Below, one piece after another: positions 1 through 7,119 of a stretch of DNA of 17,546 nucleotides. A model generated the notes under the pieces. The model saw only the letters and a list, made by a program, of their open reading frames with translations, searched no databases and was not told the origin of the DNA. The DNA comes from Pseudomonadota bacterium (lineage in GTDB: Bacteria > Pseudomonadota > Alphaproteobacteria > Rhizobiales > Beijerinckiaceae): positions 1 to 17,546 of the forward strand of contig JAGWRL010000102.1 in assembly GCA_028876585.1 (NCBI GenBank), given 5' to 3'. A program made the translations under genes and the position numbers. Position 1 is the stretch's first letter. Every line of letters begins with the position of its first letter.

Positions 1-552
1 GTCTTCCAGCGCGGCGGCGAATTGGGCGCGCTCGATATAGCTCAAATCCATGCGCGCCGAATTTTCCTGGCCCTGCGCCAGCACCAGTTCCGCGTCGGAC
101 ATTTCCCGCACGACCGCGCGCACCGGACGCCCCAGCGCCGCGACCGCTTTCAGCCGCCGATGTCCGTAGGCGACCTGATAATGTCCCGGCTTTTCCGGAT
201 GCGGCCGCAGCAGGATCGGCGCCTGCTGCCCGCTGTCGCGGATCGAGGCTACGAGCGTTTGATGACTTGCGGGATCTTCGTCGAACCTGTCGGCCAGGAA
301 CGACGGCTCGATCAGGTTGACGGCGAGTTCCACCACCGCATCGCCCGCCGAGAGCAGCGCCCGCGCGTCTTCCGCGGCGGCGGCGATCCGGCCGAGCGAA
401 CGTCCCATGGCGCCGACCGCGCCCGTGCGGACAAAGGACGCCAGGGCGGCGGCGGACACCCCGGTTTCGTCGGCGGAACCGCCGCTGTTGCCATCTGGCA
501 ACTCCCGATGCCGGTCGCTCAACAGCGCGCGCAAGGTGTCTTTCCTGCTCAT
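1..552 (-). CDS. repB: RepB, ParB-like plasmid partition protein (partial, C-terminus beyond the left edge)
   Basis: The 184 visible residues are the N-terminal part of a RepB/ParB-family DNA-binding partition protein, which in repABC replicons binds parS and works with RepA to segregate the plasmid. The reading frame stays open to base 1. The ParB-type N-terminal domain is recognisable from about residue 90: a LIxSI-like segment (VASIRDSGQQAPILLRP), then YQVAYGHRRLKAV, the GHRR variant of the ParB nucleotide-binding box, then VLAQGQENSARMDLSYIERA, which is the usual QENxxRxDLSxIE signature. The ATG at 550-552 overlaps the repA stop (ATGA), so the two are almost certainly translationally coupled. 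Residues 17-22 (E-L-P-D-G-N) are encoded by a perfect copy of the parS-like palindrome, so the gene carries a likely binding site for its own product. The C-terminal helix-turn-helix and dimerisation regions and repC are outside the window. The family call is firm; the plasmid incompatibility group cannot be told. Confidence 0.93.
   Translation of the reverse strand, partial: MSRKDTLRALLSDRHRELPDGNSGGSADETGVSAAALASFVRTGAVGAMGRSLGRIAAAAEDARALLSAGDAVVELAVNLIEPSFLADRFDEDPASHQTLVASIRDSGQQAPILLRPHPEKPGHYQVAYGHRRLKAVAALGRPVRAVVREMSDAELVLAQGQENSARMDLSYIERAQFAAALED
487..502. promoter_or_regulatory. parS-like palindrome inside the repB coding sequence
   Basis: GTTGCCATCTGGCAAC is an inverted repeat with 7-bp arms around a 2-base centre. 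It is identical, including the centre, to the core of the palindrome upstream of repA at 1898-1913. It matches the parS pattern described for repABC plasmids (GTT, ten internal bases with a conserved C and G, AAC), deviating by one base in the central GC. No further copy was noticed in the window. The identity of two 16-mers in one replication locus makes chance unlikely. That RepB binds it is inferred. Confidence 0.7.
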
Positions 553-1730
553 GGCTGGCGCCCCCACGCCGCTAGCATCATGGCCTCGATTTCCGCGTTG
601 ACGGAGTTGAGCGATTCCATCGCCCGATCGTAGGTCGTGCGCGAGAAATTCTCGCGGCCGATCTCGTAAAGGGTCTGCTTCGACAGGCCGGCGTCGGATA
701 TCGCGGTCGATTTGAGCATGGCGTTGGTCAGCACGCGTTCGCGAAACAGCGACCGCATGAAAGCGACCATCTGCGTCTGCGGCCCGTCGCCCGGCTCGTA
801 CCGCGTCACCACATAGCGCAGGAAATCATATTCGAGATCGGCGCCGGCCTCCTGAACGACACCCAGCAGGTCGGCGGCCATCAGCAGGAACTGGCACATC
901 GACATCACGTCCAGCATCTGCGGGTGGACGGTGATCAGCATCGCGGTCGCCGCGCAGAGCGCGCCCAGGGTGAGAAACCCAAGCTGCGGCGGGCAGTCCA
1001 GCACCATGACGTCGTAGCGCTCCTGCACGCTGCCGAGCGTGGCGGCGATCCTGCCGAAAAACGGCTCGCTGTCGCGGCCGGCCAAGGCTTTCGGCGTCGC
1101 GTGCTCGAACTCCATCAGTTCGACATTGCCCGGCACCAGGTCGAGGCCGGGGAAGTAGGTCGAGCGGATCGCCTCGCTCAACGGCCGCCGCTCCGAATCA
1201 TAACGGATCGCGCTGTAGAGCGTCTGGTTGGCGGCGACGTCGAATTCCGGCTGATAGCCGTGCAGCGCGGTCAATGACGCCTGCGGATCGAGATCGACCG
1301 CCAGGACGCGATAGCCCTTCAGCGCCAGATATTGCGCCAGATGCGCCGCGGTCGTGGTCTTGCCGGAGCCGCCCTTGAAATTCACCACCGCGAGCACCTG
1401 GCAGGATTCCGAGCCGGTTCGGTGCGGAACATAGCGCCGCGTCTTCGAGCCTTCGTCGAGCAGACGGCGCATCTCATTGATCTGGTCGAGCGTGTACGAG
1501 CGCCGCCCGCCCGCGCCCAAGGCCGGTTCCGGCCCCTTGCCCGCGAGCGAGAGCTGCCGCAGATAGCCGTCGGCGACGCCGATGAGCCTGGCGGCTTCCC
1601 CTGACGAAAACGACCGCAACACCTTCTGCGACGAGGGCGGGAACAACGACTGCCGCAACGCCTGCAATTCGCGCGATAGCGCCGAACCGTCGCCGGATAT
1701 CGTCTTGGTTATGGATTTGAGCATCGACAT
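549..1730 (-). CDS. repA: RepA, ParA-family plasmid partition ATPase
   Basis: This 393-residue protein is the RepA member of a repABC replicon: a ParA/Soj-like ATPase that moves plasmid copies with RepB and represses the cassette. An N-terminal extension contains a MerR-like winged helix (residues about 42-92, FSSGEAARLIGVADGYLRQL followed by GRRSYTLDQI), typical of RepA-type, not chromosomal, ParA proteins. The deviant Walker A motif KGGSGKTT is at 119-126, motif A' DLDPQAS at 146-152, and Walker B VMVLDCPP at 241-248. Length fits the family (about 400). The ATG at 1728-1730 is preceded by only a weak ribosome-binding site. The stop overlaps the repB ATG by ATGA. Upstream lies a palindrome-containing non-coding region where autorepression by RepA and RepB would be expected. 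Nothing appears truncated. The call is secure from the motifs and the repB neighbour. Confidence 0.95.
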   Translation of the reverse strand: MSMLKSITKTISGDGSALSRELQALRQSLFPPSSQKVLRSFSSGEAARLIGVADGYLRQLSLAGKGPEPALGAGGRRSYTLDQINEMRRLLDEGSKTRRYVPHRTGSESCQVLAVVNFKGGSGKTTTAAHLAQYLALKGYRVLAVDLDPQASLTALHGYQPEFDVAANQTLYSAIRYDSERRPLSEAIRSTYFPGLDLVPGNVELMEFEHATPKALAGRDSEPFFGRIAATLGSVQERYDVMVLDCPPQLGFLTLGALCAATAMLITVHPQMLDVMSMCQFLLMAADLLGVVQEAGADLEYDFLRYVVTRYEPGDGPQTQMVAFMRSLFRERVLTNAMLKSTAISDAGLSKQTLYEIGRENFSRTTYDRAMESLNSVNAEIEAMMLAAWGRQP

Positions 1731-1772
1731 CCGGCAACCGCAACCCTAGCTCGCCCAGGTGTAATTACGGAA

Positions 1773-1860
1773 AACGAGAACATATACGCCACGGAGCCGT
1801 AACCTTATGATGCTGATTCTCGGGATCTAGCAAGCGAAAATTGGTTAACGAGAATAAACC
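1773..1860 (-). promoter_or_regulatory. Putative repA promoter/operator with repeated TTCTCG motifs
   Basis: Read on the minus strand, TTCTCGTT occurs twice as a direct repeat (1847-1854 and 1773-1780). A third TTCTCG lies on the plus strand at 1817-1822. The copy at 1849-1854 is framed by an imperfect inverted repeat (GGTTTA and TTAACC, 1843-1860). The copy at 1773-1780 directly follows TATATG (1781-1786), a possible -10 element about 50 bases before the repA start. No good -35 was found at the right distance. RepA-family proteins autorepress from operators in this position, so these are candidate RepA operator elements. The repeats are seen; the function is inference. Confidence 0.35.
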
Positions 1861-1891
1861 TCTCTGCCAACACGAGGCAGCAAGCCGCGCT

Positions 1892-1919
1892 ACTTCAGTT
1901 GCCATCTGGCAACTGAAGT
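1892..1919. promoter_or_regulatory. 28-bp palindrome with parS-like core upstream of repA
   Basis: Thirteen-base arms (ACTTCAGTTGCCA and its exact complement TGGCAACTGAAGT) flank a TC centre. The inner 16 bases equal the palindrome inside repB at 487-502. The site is about 160 bases upstream of the repA start. In repABC plasmids, parS sites of this form bind RepB and may act both in partition and in incompatibility. The longer arms suggest that this is the principal site, or that an additional protein reads the outer CTTCA/TGAAG part. Confidence 0.75.
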
Positions 1920-2159
1920 GAGGCGACACATAAACCTTCCGGCGCCGGCGTCTCCGCGCAGACCGATTCCGCCCCAGCGCGTCGCCGCCGGGTCTCGCCG
2001 CGATCGCGTGGCAGGGCAGGGGGTCGCAAAGTGTTTTTGGTCCGCAGACGCCGAGCGTGGCCCGCGTCGCTGAGAATAGGGCAGGGGGCGGCGCGCACGC
2101 CCGCTCGCCGCGACCTCAATCTGCAATGCGGCGGCGACCATCGCCTCCACGCCCGGAGC

Positions 2160-4841
2160 CTAAAGCAAACCCGCGGCTCGTGCGACGCTGATCGCCAGAC
2201 TGCGCCGCCCGACGCCCAGCTTGCGAAATAGATTCTTCATGTGAAATTTGACCGTGATCTCCGAGAGTTGGAGCTTGCGCGCGATCTCCTTGTTCGAGAG
2301 ATCGGCTTCGATCCACGACAGCACTTCGAGTTCGCGCGCGCTCAACAGTTTTCCCTCGGGCTTGGCCGCCGTCGCGCGGCGGTCGCCAAGGCCGTTGATG
2401 CGGACGATGAAAGCGGCCGTATCCGCGCTGAACAGGCTGAGGCCGAAGCGGCGGGTGATCGCGCGCACGACCTTGGAATAATTCGGCCCGGCGTCGAGGA
2501 ACGGCTGCACCAGATCCTGCGGTCGCGCCAGCGCGATCGAGCGTTGCAGCGCGTTCAACGCCTCCTCGAACCGATCGAGCGCCCATAGCGCCTCGGTCAA
2601 ATGAATTTCGCCGAGCAGCATGTCGAGGCCGGCTTCGCGGCCGAGCGCGTCGGCGATGAGAAAGGTCAGCGGCGCCAGCGCGGCTTCCGCCTGGCTGGAC
2701 AGGATCAGCAGGCGCGCCCGCGCCAGCAGCGCGTCCTGCCGCTCCCGCCAGGTCGGCCAGTCCGCCAGGTTGATGGCGAAGCGTTCCGGCTCGCTCGACA
2801 ATTCCGGCAGGCGATCCAACTGCGCCCGCGCGGATTCGAGCAGGCCGCCGCGCGCCAGCAGTTCGACCCGCGCCACCGCGATCGACAGCGCCAGCCGCGG
2901 CAGATCGCGCTCGACCGCCAGTTCCTCCGCCGAATCGAGCACCGCGAGCCCGGCGTCGAAGCCGTGCAGGTGCGACCGCGCGCGCGCCAGCGTCCCATAG
3001 CCGTTCTCGAACGGATCGACCCATCCCTCGCCGCGCGCGACGATCGGCATCGCCTCGCTCAACATGCGCTCGGCCTCGCCGACGTCGCCCTGATGATAGA
3101 TCGCCATCGCCAGCGGGATGCGGACGATGGCGGCGAGGTTGGCGTCGCAACTATGTGTTTGCTGCACCAGATGGTCGGCCGAGCGCAGCGCCTTCAGCGC
3201 CGCCGCCATCCGCCCGCCGCGGATCAGCACCGTGCCCAGATGCGCGAGCATGAACGCCTGCGCGTAAGGCGATTTGCGCTCGCGGTAGGCGGCGAGCGCG
3301 CGCAATCCGGCGCGGCGCGCAAGCCGCAGGTCGCCCGCACGCTGATAGGCGATGCACAGGTGATTGTAGTTCCAGCCGCGCCGCCAGCGATCCTGCGAGC
3401 GGTGATCGTTGACGCTGTCCTCGAGTTCGGCGATCCTCGCCGCGTCGAGCCGCCGATCTTCGTAGCAATCAACCAGCGCGTCGATATGGGCGAGATCGTC
3501 GTCGAACACGGCGCCGCGCGAATGGCGATCCTGCGCGCGCTTCAATTCCTCGATCACAGACCGCGCGGCCTGCACCTGACCCTGTTTGCTGAGCGCGACC
3601 GCGTGACAAAGCCTGAGCGCTGGCGATCGATCGACGATGGCCGGCGGCAGATCGGCCAGCAGGCGCTCAAGCACGGTGTAGCCGAGCCGCAGATAGATGT
3701 TCACGCCGCCGGCGCGGCCGATCAATTCGGCCGCGAATTGGAAATCGCCGCCATGCGAGGCGTGATGCACCGCCTTGTCGAGAATGTCGCGTTCGGCGAA
3801 CCAGCGCGCGGCGCGCACGTGCAGCGCGGCCGTGGCGGCCGGGGGCTTGGCCAGCGCGCGTTCGCGCAAGGTCGAGAGCAGGATCGGGCCGAGTCGCACC
3901 CAGCCGGGCCGGTCCGACGCCGGTTCGATCGCGGGCCAGAAATCGGCGATGTCGAACGGCAAATCCGGATCGAATTCGACGCCCGCCAGATCCGCCGCCA
4001 GCGCGAGCGGAAATTCATCGAGGATGGCGCAAGCCGATAGGGCGTCGCGCAGCGGCGCGGGCAATTCGGGCAGGAACTCCTCGACGAGGAACTCGCGGTA
4101 GAGCGGCTCGGCGCCGCCCTTGGCCGCCCGCGCCTTGCGCGGCGAGGTCAGCCCCAGATGCACCAGCGCCGGCCAGCCGCCGGTCGCCGCGCGCAACCGC
4201 CCGGCCTCCTCGATCGAGGCCGTGGCCCCGAGCAAGCCGCGGCACTCGTCGCGCGTGAAGGCGAGATCCTCGGCGTGGACCTCGCTCACCAGATCGCGCA
4301 CCCGCAACCGCGCCAGCGGCAGATCGACGCGCCGGCGCGAGGCGACGACGAACGTGACGTTGTCGGGCGAACGCCGCAGCAATTGCGCGATGCAATCGAG
4401 AAACCCGGCCCCGGTCGCGGTGTGGAAATCGTCGAGAAAGACCACCACCCGTCCCGATTCCGCCGCCATCGCGTTCAGCGCGACGCGCAACAGCGCTTCG
4501 GCGTCGGGCGGCTCGGCGCCCAGCACGCCGAGCGCGCCGCTGCCGAGCGCGCGCGCCAGATCGGCGAGAAATCGTCTGGGGTCGCTATCGTCGGCGTCGA
4601 GCGTCATCCAGACGAACTGATCGGCGGGTTTGGCCAATCGCTGGAACGCCGACAACAGGAGTTCGGTCTTGCCAAAGCCGGGCGGCGCCTGAACCAGCAC
4701 CAACTGCCCGTCGAGACCCGCCTCGATCCGCTCCAGCAAACCGGGACGCGGCAAGGCCGAGGCGAGGCCGCGCGCCGGCTTCAGGCGGCGCGGATAAAGC
4801 GGCTCGGGGCGCGGTGTCGGCGTGAACGGCAGCGTAAGCAT
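2160..4841 (-). CDS. Large ATP-binding LuxR/MalT-type transcriptional regulator
   Basis: This 893-residue protein has the architecture of MalT/LAL-type activators, signal-transduction ATPases that bind an inducer and ATP, oligomerise and activate transcription. The N-terminal ATPase shows Walker A APPGFGKT (52-59), Walker B VVVFLDDFH (132-140) and a sensor-like VVASRR (165-170). A long helical middle (about 350-800) resembles TPR-type repeats. The C-terminal LuxR helix-turn-helix occupies about 832-893, with the hallmarks LSARELEVL, SNKEIARKL, SEITVKFHMKNLFRKLGV. The closest functional relatives by layout are MalT and AlkS-like regulators. It lies 86 bp after the second DUF917 gene on the same strand and is likely the dedicated regulator of the transport and catabolic genes, either as the last operon gene or from its own promoter. 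The ATG at 4839-4841 has no clear ribosome-binding site. The inducer is unknown. Confidence 0.92.
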   Translation of the reverse strand: MLTLPFTPTPRPEPLYPRRLKPARGLASALPRPGLLERIEAGLDGQLVLVQAPPGFGKTELLLSAFQRLAKPADQFVWMTLDADDSDPRRFLADLARALGSGALGVLGAEPPDAEALLRVALNAMAAESGRVVVFLDDFHTATGAGFLDCIAQLLRRSPDNVTFVVASRRRVDLPLARLRVRDLVSEVHAEDLAFTRDECRGLLGATASIEEAGRLRAATGGWPALVHLGLTSPRKARAAKGGAEPLYREFLVEEFLPELPAPLRDALSACAILDEFPLALAADLAGVEFDPDLPFDIADFWPAIEPASDRPGWVRLGPILLSTLRERALAKPPAATAALHVRAARWFAERDILDKAVHHASHGGDFQFAAELIGRAGGVNIYLRLGYTVLERLLADLPPAIVDRSPALRLCHAVALSKQGQVQAARSVIEELKRAQDRHSRGAVFDDDLAHIDALVDCYEDRRLDAARIAELEDSVNDHRSQDRWRRGWNYNHLCIAYQRAGDLRLARRAGLRALAAYRERKSPYAQAFMLAHLGTVLIRGGRMAAALKALRSADHLVQQTHSCDANLAAIVRIPLAMAIYHQGDVGEAERMLSEAMPIVARGEGWVDPFENGYGTLARARSHLHGFDAGLAVLDSAEELAVERDLPRLALSIAVARVELLARGGLLESARAQLDRLPELSSEPERFAINLADWPTWRERQDALLARARLLILSSQAEAALAPLTFLIADALGREAGLDMLLGEIHLTEALWALDRFEEALNALQRSIALARPQDLVQPFLDAGPNYSKVVRAITRRFGLSLFSADTAAFIVRINGLGDRRATAAKPEGKLLSARELEVLSWIEADLSNKEIARKLQLSEITVKFHMKNLFRKLGVGRRSLAISVARAAGLL

Positions 4842-4852
4842 GACGAGACTCG

Positions 4853-4883
4853 CGGACGCGAGCGGCCGGGAGCCGCGCGTCCG
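4853..4883 (-). promoter_or_regulatory. Strong GC-rich hairpin between the DUF917 gene and the LuxR-type regulator gene
   Basis: CGGACGC (4853-4859), a GA bulge, GCGGC, a CGGGA loop, GCCGC and GCGTCCG (4877-4883) form a 12-bp stem with one 2-base bulge. It lies after the stop of the second DUF917 gene and just before the regulator start. No T-run follows on the minus strand, so it is not a canonical intrinsic terminator. It may lower read-through or stabilise the upstream mRNA end, giving less regulator than enzyme. Function is inferred. Confidence 0.4.
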
Positions 4884-4927
4884 CCGCGATTATGACCCGA
4901 GTCCGGGGCGCCGCCAAGCGGGCAGGG

Positions 4928-6010
4928 TCAGAACGGCTTGTAGTCCATGTCGTAGCCGAAATAGCGCGGCCCGACGAGCGCGACGCCCGCCGGGGTTCGC
5001 CATTTGTCGTTGCAGGGATAGGCGAGTGCGGTCACGCGGACGCCGTAGCGCATGCCGTCGGTGGTCACCGGCACGCCGGTTTCCGCCTCCAGCAGGGTGA
5101 TCATGTCGGGCGTGGTGACGAGCGTCTCGCCGTCGCGTTCCGCGATCAGGAATTCGTTCTGGAACCGGATGCGCAGCTCGCGGCCCTTGTCGGCTTCGAG
5201 CCCCTCGAAATGCGCTTCGCCGCGCGCGAAGCCGCCGACCGTGCGCCGCAGCACGTCTTTGACGCGGCCGTTGAAGATGACGGTCGCGCCCAGCGCGGCG
5301 CGGATCGCCTCGATCGGGTCTTCGTGCCGGCGCCGCGCCTCGCGCAGGGTGCGGCCGAGATCGGCGCATTGGCTCAAGGTGCCGCGCACCACCGACTGCT
5401 TCGCCTGCGCGCCGGTCATGGGATAGAAGGCGAGCAGGGCCGATCCGCCCATGTCGACGGTGCACGAGCGCGCCAGCCGCTCGGTCCAGGCGTTGCTGAT
5501 GGTCTCCAATACGACGCTGTTGCCCTTGTCGTCGCTGAGCGCCATCGGCGTCGCCGAAACGCCGTGCATGCCGAAGGTGGTCATCTGCAATTCGGGGAAC
5601 GCGCGGCCCATGCCGTCGCCGTCGATCAGCGGCAGGCCGGCGACGGCGGCGGCGACGAAGGGGGTGGTCGAATTCATGCCGCCCGCCTCGCCGCACAGCA
5701 CCGCGTCGACCTTGCGGCCGAGCACCTTCTCCAGCTTGCGCAGGGCGACGACGATCTCGTCGCCCTGCGGCAGTTTCTCGGTCATCACCGTCGGCGCGCC
5801 CATCATGCAGACGGGGGCGATCAGCGCGTCGTCGGCAAAACTCTCGACATCGACGAGGCGGACCTCGCCGTGGCGACGGATCGCGGCCTGCGCCATCAGC
5901 TTGCCGATATAGGGATCGCCGCCGCCGCCGGTGCCCAGAATGGCGCCGCCGACGGCGATGTCGTCGAGATCGGCCACATCAACCATCCGGATCAGTTGCA
6001 AGCTGTTCAT
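4928..6010 (-). CDS. DUF917 family protein, paralogue 1 (S-methyl-thiohydantoin desulfurase-like)
   Basis: A 360-residue protein of the DUF917 family (Pfam PF06032; as I recall, named after S-methyl-thiohydantoin desulfurase, an enzyme of ergothioneine breakdown). Family signatures visible are LGTGGGGDPYIG (25-36), CGEAGGMNSTTP (106-117), IDGDGMGRAFPELQM (129-143), LSDDKGN (158-164), VGGFARGEAHFEG (258-270), QNEFLI (284-289), RYG (321-323), YPCNDKW (331-337) and VGPRYFGY (346-353). No signal peptide or membrane segment, so it is probably cytoplasmic. The frame stays open far upstream, but ATG 6008-6010 is the start: the protein then begins at the family N-terminus and overlaps the preceding DUF917 stop by ATGA. 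It is the last enzyme-like gene before the regulator. The reaction in this cluster is not known; adjacency to a HyuA-type ATPase points to hydantoin-like or cyclic amide substrates. Confidence 0.85.
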   Translation of the reverse strand: MNSLQLIRMVDVADLDDIAVGGAILGTGGGGDPYIGKLMAQAAIRRHGEVRLVDVESFADDALIAPVCMMGAPTVMTEKLPQGDEIVVALRKLEKVLGRKVDAVLCGEAGGMNSTTPFVAAAVAGLPLIDGDGMGRAFPELQMTTFGMHGVSATPMALSDDKGNSVVLETISNAWTERLARSCTVDMGGSALLAFYPMTGAQAKQSVVRGTLSQCADLGRTLREARRRHEDPIEAIRAALGATVIFNGRVKDVLRRTVGGFARGEAHFEGLEADKGRELRIRFQNEFLIAERDGETLVTTPDMITLLEAETGVPVTTDGMRYGVRVTALAYPCNDKWRTPAGVALVGPRYFGYDMDYKPF

Positions 6011-7119
6011 GTCGGGCGCCCCAAGGGTTTCGAGGATACGAGCGGATGGAAGGCGATGTCGGGATAGCCGAACGCTTTGGGTCCGACGACCTCCAGCGCG
6101 CGCTCGGTCTTCATCAGATCGTGGCAGGGGATGCCGATCACCGCCAGTTGTTGCCCGTAACGCAGCATCTCGGTGGTGATCGGCTCGCCGGTCTCCAGTT
6201 CGAGATTCATGATCAGATCGGGCACGATCACTTTGGCGACGCCATCCACCCACAGCACCAGGTTTTCGTTCTGGATGGCGATGCGCGCTTGCGAGCCCGC
6301 GTGGTCGCCCACACCCGACAAGCGCGCCTCGCCCATCGCGAAGCCGCCGCGCAATTCCCGGTGCACGTCGGCGACCTTGCCGGTGAAGAACAGGGTCGCG
6401 CCGGTTTGATCGAGCAGGCGCGCGATCACGTCCTGGCGGTGAGCGCGCGCGTCGAGGATCGCGGCGCCGATTTCGAGCGCCTGCGTCAAGGTGCCGGGCA
6501 CCGCGACTTTCTTGACGAAACCGCCGCGCATCGGCGCGACCGCGAAGCCGGCCCCGGCGCCCATGTCGACCGCGACATGGCGGGCGAAGCGCTCCAACCA
6601 ATACATGTCGACGACATGTTTGAAGACGACGACATTGCCCTTATCGTCGGAGATCGCGGCGGGCGACGCCTGATGTCCATAGAAGAAGAACGTCGACATC
6701 TGCACTTCGGGAAAGGCGCGGCCCATGCCGTCGCCGTCGACGACGGGCAGGCCCGCATAAGATGCCGAGATGATCGGCTCGATCGAGTTGGAGCCGCCGA
6801 CTTCGGCCGAGATCAGCGCCGCGCAGCGCACCCCCATCGCCTCCTCGACGCCCTTCAGCGCGCGCAGACATTCCTGGCCCTGCTTGATTTTCTCGACGCC
6901 GACCACCGGCGCGCCGATGCCGCCGACCGAGCCGACGAAATCGTCGTCGCGCAGGGCTTCCAGCGGCAGCATTTCGACGCGCGCGCCCTTGCGCAGCAAC
7001 TCGCGCAGCCGCAGCATCCCGATATAAGGATTGCCGCCGCCGCCGGTGCCGAGCAGCGCCGCGCCGAGCGAGAGCGGCAGCAGATCGCTCTCCTTGAAGA
7101 CATAGCCTTTAGGCGACAT
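6007..7119 (-). CDS. DUF917 family protein, paralogue 2 (S-methyl-thiohydantoin desulfurase-like)
   Basis: A 370-residue DUF917 protein, clearly homologous to its downstream neighbour but well diverged. Shared blocks are LGTGGGGNPYIG (23-34), AEVGGSNSIEP (105-115), VDGDGMGRAFPEVQM (127-141), ISDDKGN (156-162), FTGKVADVHRELRGGFAMGE (245-264), QNENLV (283-288), ETGEPITTEMLRYG (309-322), PCHDLMKT (331-338) and VGPKAFGY (345-352). The central part differs: FFFYGHQ here against FGMHGVS in paralogue 1. The ATG at 7117-7119 has a good ribosome-binding site (GGGAG with six bases before the ATG). The gene overlaps the HyuA-like gene by 11 bases and paralogue 1 by ATGA, so the three are probably made together. 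Pairs of DUF917 proteins with a HyuA-like ATPase suggest a complex or two successive steps; this is inference. Confidence 0.85.
   Translation of the reverse strand: MSPKGYVFKESDLLPLSLGAALLGTGGGGNPYIGMLRLRELLRKGARVEMLPLEALRDDDFVGSVGGIGAPVVGVEKIKQGQECLRALKGVEEAMGVRCAALISAEVGGSNSIEPIISASYAGLPVVDGDGMGRAFPEVQMSTFFFYGHQASPAAISDDKGNVVVFKHVVDMYWLERFARHVAVDMGAGAGFAVAPMRGGFVKKVAVPGTLTQALEIGAAILDARAHRQDVIARLLDQTGATLFFTGKVADVHRELRGGFAMGEARLSGVGDHAGSQARIAIQNENLVLWVDGVAKVIVPDLIMNLELETGEPITTEMLRYGQQLAVIGIPCHDLMKTERALEVVGPKAFGYPDIAFHPLVSSKPLGRPT

Larger units (their letters stand above)
1731..2159. other. Non-coding region upstream of repA and downstream of the LuxR-type regulator gene
   Basis: This 429-bp stretch has no convincing gene. 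The part next to repA (about 1760-1870) is clearly more AT-rich than its surroundings and holds repeated TTCTCG motifs and a TATATG hexamer that could be a minus-strand -10 element. A 28-bp palindrome follows at 1892-1919. From 1920 to 2159 the sequence is again very GC-rich. It sits after the stop of the minus-strand regulator gene, but I see no stem followed by a T-run on that strand, so no intrinsic terminator can be called. Short open frames in it lack family resemblance and ribosome-binding sites. Confidence 0.6.

Noticed and set aside
1890..2150. Short minus-strand open frames between repA and the regulator gene
   Set aside because: No ribosome-binding site, Arg/Ala-rich composition, and overlap with the parS-like palindrome; no recognisable family.
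2601..4040. Long plus-strand open frame opposite the LuxR-type regulator
   Set aside because: Composition-driven shadow; the opposite strand has Walker A, Walker B and the LuxR helix-turn-helix.
6011..6601. N-terminal extension of the second DUF917 gene (up to 6601)
   Set aside because: The extra 197 residues overlap the other DUF917 gene in another frame and look like low-complexity Arg-rich sequence. The family N-terminus and the ATGA junction start at 6010.
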